Below, piece after piece: positions 5,420-7,599 of a DNA stretch of 7,599 nt (position 1 is the first letter of the stretch; each line of letters starts with the position of its first letter). The notes beneath the pieces are model-generated. The model was not told where the DNA came from. It saw only the letters and a list, made by a program, of their open reading frames with translations, and ran no database searches. Both the position numbers and the translations under genes were made by a program. The DNA is taken from assembly GCA_021791235.1 (NCBI GenBank), contig JAJYXA010000335.1, positions 1 to 7,599 on the forward strand, written 5' to 3'. This DNA comes from Pseudomonadota bacterium. GTDB taxonomy: Bacteria; Pseudomonadota; Gammaproteobacteria; Burkholderiales; Thiobacillaceae.

Positions 5420-7599
5420 GCAGAAGGGGCTTTTTGAAGAGTGTGGGCGCGGCGGGCGGGGTGGCCGCGTCTGGGGTGAGTCTGGATGTCATCGCGAAGG
5501 CTGCGGCAAAAGCCAAATCGCCGGCGAAGGCTGGAGCCCGCGCGCTGGAAGTCAAGCACATCAAGTCAGGCTGCGCGATCTGCCCGAACTTCTGCGGCAT
5601 CGACGCGACTGTCGTCAATGGAATCGTACGCACGATCTATCCGGACGCGGCGCGCGCCGAGTTCTATAACCACGGCATCTGCCCCAAGGGCGCTTCAGGG
5701 ATGTACAACACCTACGATCCTTACCGCCTGAAAAAGCCGCTCAAGCGCACTAATCCGAAGAAGGGGCGGGACGAGGATCCGAGATGGGTCGAGATGAGCT
5801 GGGAAGAAGCGTTTAACGAAATTACCATCCGTTTGGCGCGCATCCACGCCGACAACCCGTCGAAGCTCGTGTGGCAGCACGGCCAGGGCAAGTACCTTAT
5901 CGGGGAGGAATTTTGCGCGGCATTCACCAAAGCGTTCGGCACGCCGAACATGGTGCACCGGACTACAGCCTGCGAGTCCGCACGCCACGTTGCGGATGAA
6001 CTGACCTGGGCCAACGCCGGAATCCTGCCGGATCTCAAGTATTCGAAGCTGCTGCTCAATTTCGGCGCCAACTACCACGAGGGCGAGCAGGCGTCGCGCT
6101 GGCTCGACTGGCAGACGGCGATGGGCCGCGAGCAGAATGCGATGAAAGTAGTGGTGGTCGAGCCGCGGCTGTCCGGTTGCGCGGCAAAAGCCGACGAGTG
6201 GGTGCCGGTGCGGCCGGGCAAGGACATCGTGATGCTGCTGGCGATGGCTAAAGTGCTCATCGACGCGAACACGATCGACGAGGCTTTCCTGGTGGAATTC
6301 ACCAATGCGCCGCAACTGGTCGATGCCGCCGGCATTATCGCAAAGGACAAGGACGGCAAGACGCCGCTGGTATGGGATACGGTAACGGCATCCGCGAAGC
6401 CCTATGCCGCAGGGGTCAAGCCTGCACTGAAAGGCGGCTATACAGTGGACGGCAAGCCGATGCGCACCGCGTTTCAGGTGCTCGCCGACAGCCTCAAGGA
6501 CGTGACGCCGCAATACGCCGAAGAAGTGGCTGGCGTGCCTGCCGCGACCATCGTGCGCCTGGCGCAATTGTTCGCGAAGGAAGCGCGCATCGGCGAGACG
6601 ATCGTGATCGACGGCCAGACGCTGCGCTACCGCCCCGCGGTCCTTTACACTTTCCGCGGCATCACGGCGAAAGAGTACGGGGTTCAGGGCTGGCGCACCG
6701 GACTGATACTCAACATGCTGGTGGGATCGATCGACGCAGTCGGCGGCTTGATGCTCGGCGGGGCCTACAGCAAACCGCAGTATTTCGACGTCAGTGTGTG
6801 CCAATTTCCGCCCAAGCGTACGGACCTGGCGCAAAGCGTGTTCTTCCCGTATTCGAATCACCACATCGCGCAGCAGACCAATATCACGGTACAGGATCCG
6901 AAGGCCTGGGGGCTTGAGTACACGCCGGAGATGCAGATCTTCTACGGCACGAACCGCCCGATGTCGATCCCGAATTCGGGACAGCAGTTCGAAGGATTGG
7001 CCAAGACCTTTAACGTGGTGATCGACGTGCTCATGACCGAGACGGCCTGGTATGCGGATATCGTGCTGCCCGACAAGACCTACCTGGAATCCTGGCACTA
7101 CGCGCCTACGCGCGGCACTCCGGACACGGGACACAATGCAATCCGCCAGCCGATGACCAACCCGTACAATCTGGAGCACGACGCCTTCACCATCATGTGG
7201 GAGTTGATGAAGCGCTTGAACCTGCGCGACAAATTCGCCGAGGCGTGCAACGCGTCCTGGAATCTCAAGCAAGTCAAGTTCAAGCCCGGCCGCGACTATA
7301 CGACGCGCGAGGGCGTTGAGGTGATCTGGGCCGACAGGACGAAGAAGGACTTCTCCGTCGCGGTGGAACAGGGCTTCGTCGGCAGCAAGAAGAGTGTAAA
7401 AAGCAAGTATCTGGGCGGCGCCGAGGACAAGTTCAAGGGGCCGGGCAAGGCGAAAATAAAGTTCTATGCCGATCAATTGATCGACACCTACTACAAGGTC
7501 GAAGGCATCGCGAAGAAGAACAATCTCGCGAAAATCGACCTGCCCAAATACAAGATCGCCTACTCGCCGCTGCCGAACAAGGATCTTGCGTTCCCGACG
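5410..7599 (+). CDS. Tat-exported molybdopterin oxidoreductase catalytic subunit (3' end beyond window)
   Basis: An uninterrupted frame of 730 codons runs off the right edge. It starts at ATG 5410 with a Tat signal 'LSRRGFLKSVGAAG' (3-16) and an Ala/Lys-rich linker (29-45), so the folded holoenzyme is exported. The 4Fe-4S motif is Cys55-x2-Cys58-x3-Cys62-x28-Cys91 ('CAICPNFC' and 'GICPKG'). 'WVEMSWEEAF' follows, then 'HRTTACESARHVADELTWA', in which Cys188 is the likely molybdenum ligand. Cofactor-binding blocks include 'KLLLNFGANYHEG', 'VVVVEPRLSGCAAKADEWVP', 'VRPGKDI', 'FYGTNRPMSIPNSGQQFEG' and 'MTETAWYADIVLPDKTYLES'. The C-terminal MGD-binding barrel (about 120-150 residues) lies beyond the window. 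It resembles the polysulfide/thiosulfate/tetrathionate and arsenic-oxyanion branch rather than nitrate reductases; substrate is not determinable here. A Lys-rich segment (about 617-720) is unusual. Electron-transfer subunits are not in view. Confidence 0.93.
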   Translation, partial: MELSRRGFLKSVGAAGGVAASGVSLDVIAKAAAKAKSPAKAGARALEVKHIKSGCAICPNFCGIDATVVNGIVRTIYPDAARAEFYNHGICPKGASGMYNTYDPYRLKKPLKRTNPKKGRDEDPRWVEMSWEEAFNEITIRLARIHADNPSKLVWQHGQGKYLIGEEFCAAFTKAFGTPNMVHRTTACESARHVADELTWANAGILPDLKYSKLLLNFGANYHEGEQASRWLDWQTAMGREQNAMKVVVVEPRLSGCAAKADEWVPVRPGKDIVMLLAMAKVLIDANTIDEAFLVEFTNAPQLVDAAGIIAKDKDGKTPLVWDTVTASAKPYAAGVKPALKGGYTVDGKPMRTAFQVLADSLKDVTPQYAEEVAGVPAATIVRLAQLFAKEARIGETIVIDGQTLRYRPAVLYTFRGITAKEYGVQGWRTGLILNMLVGSIDAVGGLMLGGAYSKPQYFDVSVCQFPPKRTDLAQSVFFPYSNHHIAQQTNITVQDPKAWGLEYTPEMQIFYGTNRPMSIPNSGQQFEGLAKTFNVVIDVLMTETAWYADIVLPDKTYLESWHYAPTRGTPDTGHNAIRQPMTNPYNLEHDAFTIMWELMKRLNLRDKFAEACNASWNLKQVKFKPGRDYTTREGVEVIWADRTKKDFSVAVEQGFVGSKKSVKSKYLGGAEDKFKGPGKAKIKFYADQLIDTYYKVEGIAKKNNLAKIDLPKYKIAYSPLPNKDLAFPT

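Larger units (their letters stand above)
4641..5669 (+). pseudogene. Tat-exported PhnD-like oxyanion-binding protein, 3' end disrupted
   Basis: The first about 208 residues form a periplasmic substrate-binding protein of the phosphate/phosphite/phosphonate (PhnD) family. A Tat signal 'TRRTFLG' (4-10) comes first, then 'LRVGMTPAF' (29-37), 'MDLLRLEQVDFAWVCSYPYV' (72-91), 'RAYLIVSVKNRDIKSLSQLR' (112-131), 'GKVFAYADPYSLTGHLVPR' (132-150) and 'ADGLAHGASVDSYVWDSL' (181-198). Family members next continue with an 'SP.FGFPP' stretch and about 80 more residues. Here resemblance ends near 5267, and the frame runs on as Gly/Arg-rich nonsense into the next gene, which occupies another frame from 5410. 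Only 4641 to about 5267 is credible; the formal stop is TAG 5667-5669. Related proteins bind arsenite, phosphite or other oxyanions beside metalloid oxidoreductases, so it may once have been the ligand-binding partner of the Mo enzyme. Start ATG 4641 is set by the Tat motif; the ribosome site is weak. Confidence 0.75.

Noticed and set aside
5695..7476. A 593-codon open frame on the minus strand opposite the molybdoenzyme
   Set aside because: It mirrors a strongly supported gene, is rich in His/Arg/Leu as expected of an antisense shadow in GC-rich DNA, and shows no family motifs.
1..7599. CRISPR arrays, tRNA and rRNA genes
   Set aside because: No regularly spaced long repeats, no cloverleaf with a CCA-type end and no rRNA-like conserved stretches were seen by eye.

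Overview
The window is 7.6 kb of GC-rich DNA with Proteobacteria-like genes, probably from a betaproteobacterium or a similar respiratory or chemolithotrophic lineage. I base that on base composition, codon choice and gene content; there is no rRNA or other marker to fix the taxon. All supported genes are on the + strand. The theme is molybdenum (Mo-bisMGD) oxidoreductases of the DMSO-reductase superfamily and their helper genes. No CRISPR array, tRNA, rRNA or complete insertion sequence was seen.

Layout. Positions 1-255 are the last 84 codons of a molybdopterin oxidoreductase catalytic subunit. It overlaps by 4 bp (ATGA) a TorD/DmsD-type maturation chaperone (252-944). After about 250 bp of gene-poor DNA comes mobB (1198-1770), for MGD cofactor biosynthesis. 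Its 5' end looks damaged and its P-loop is non-canonical. A second gap (1771-2029) holds operator-like dyads. Then follows a compact cassette: a DUF318/ArsP-like permease (GTG start at 2030), a small thioredoxin-fold disulfide protein (3095) and a two-helix DUF2798 membrane protein (3359). An exported FmdE-domain protein follows (3648-4322); its frame continues coding-like past the TAA for 28 codons. After a region with a weak hairpin and two clean dyads (4410-4640) comes a Tat-exported PhnD-like oxyanion-binding protein (4641). It loses family resemblance near 5267 and is probably broken. The window ends inside a large, intact, Tat-exported molybdopterin oxidoreductase (5410 to beyond 7599; 730 codons present) with a 4Fe-4S motif and a probable Cys molybdenum ligand.

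How the parts may work together (inference). The exported Mo enzyme would act on a small inorganic oxyanion such as a sulfur, selenium or arsenic species. MobB and TorD would supply and insert the cofactor, the PhnD-like protein would bind or sense an oxyanion, and the permease/disulfide pair would handle a thiophilic metalloid or sulfur compound. The exported FmdE-domain protein is the least understood part. Three helper genes (mobB, the FmdE gene, phnD) carry apparent lesions while the catalytic subunit reads cleanly. That means either decay of a once larger system or sequence errors, and it is the main point to check.
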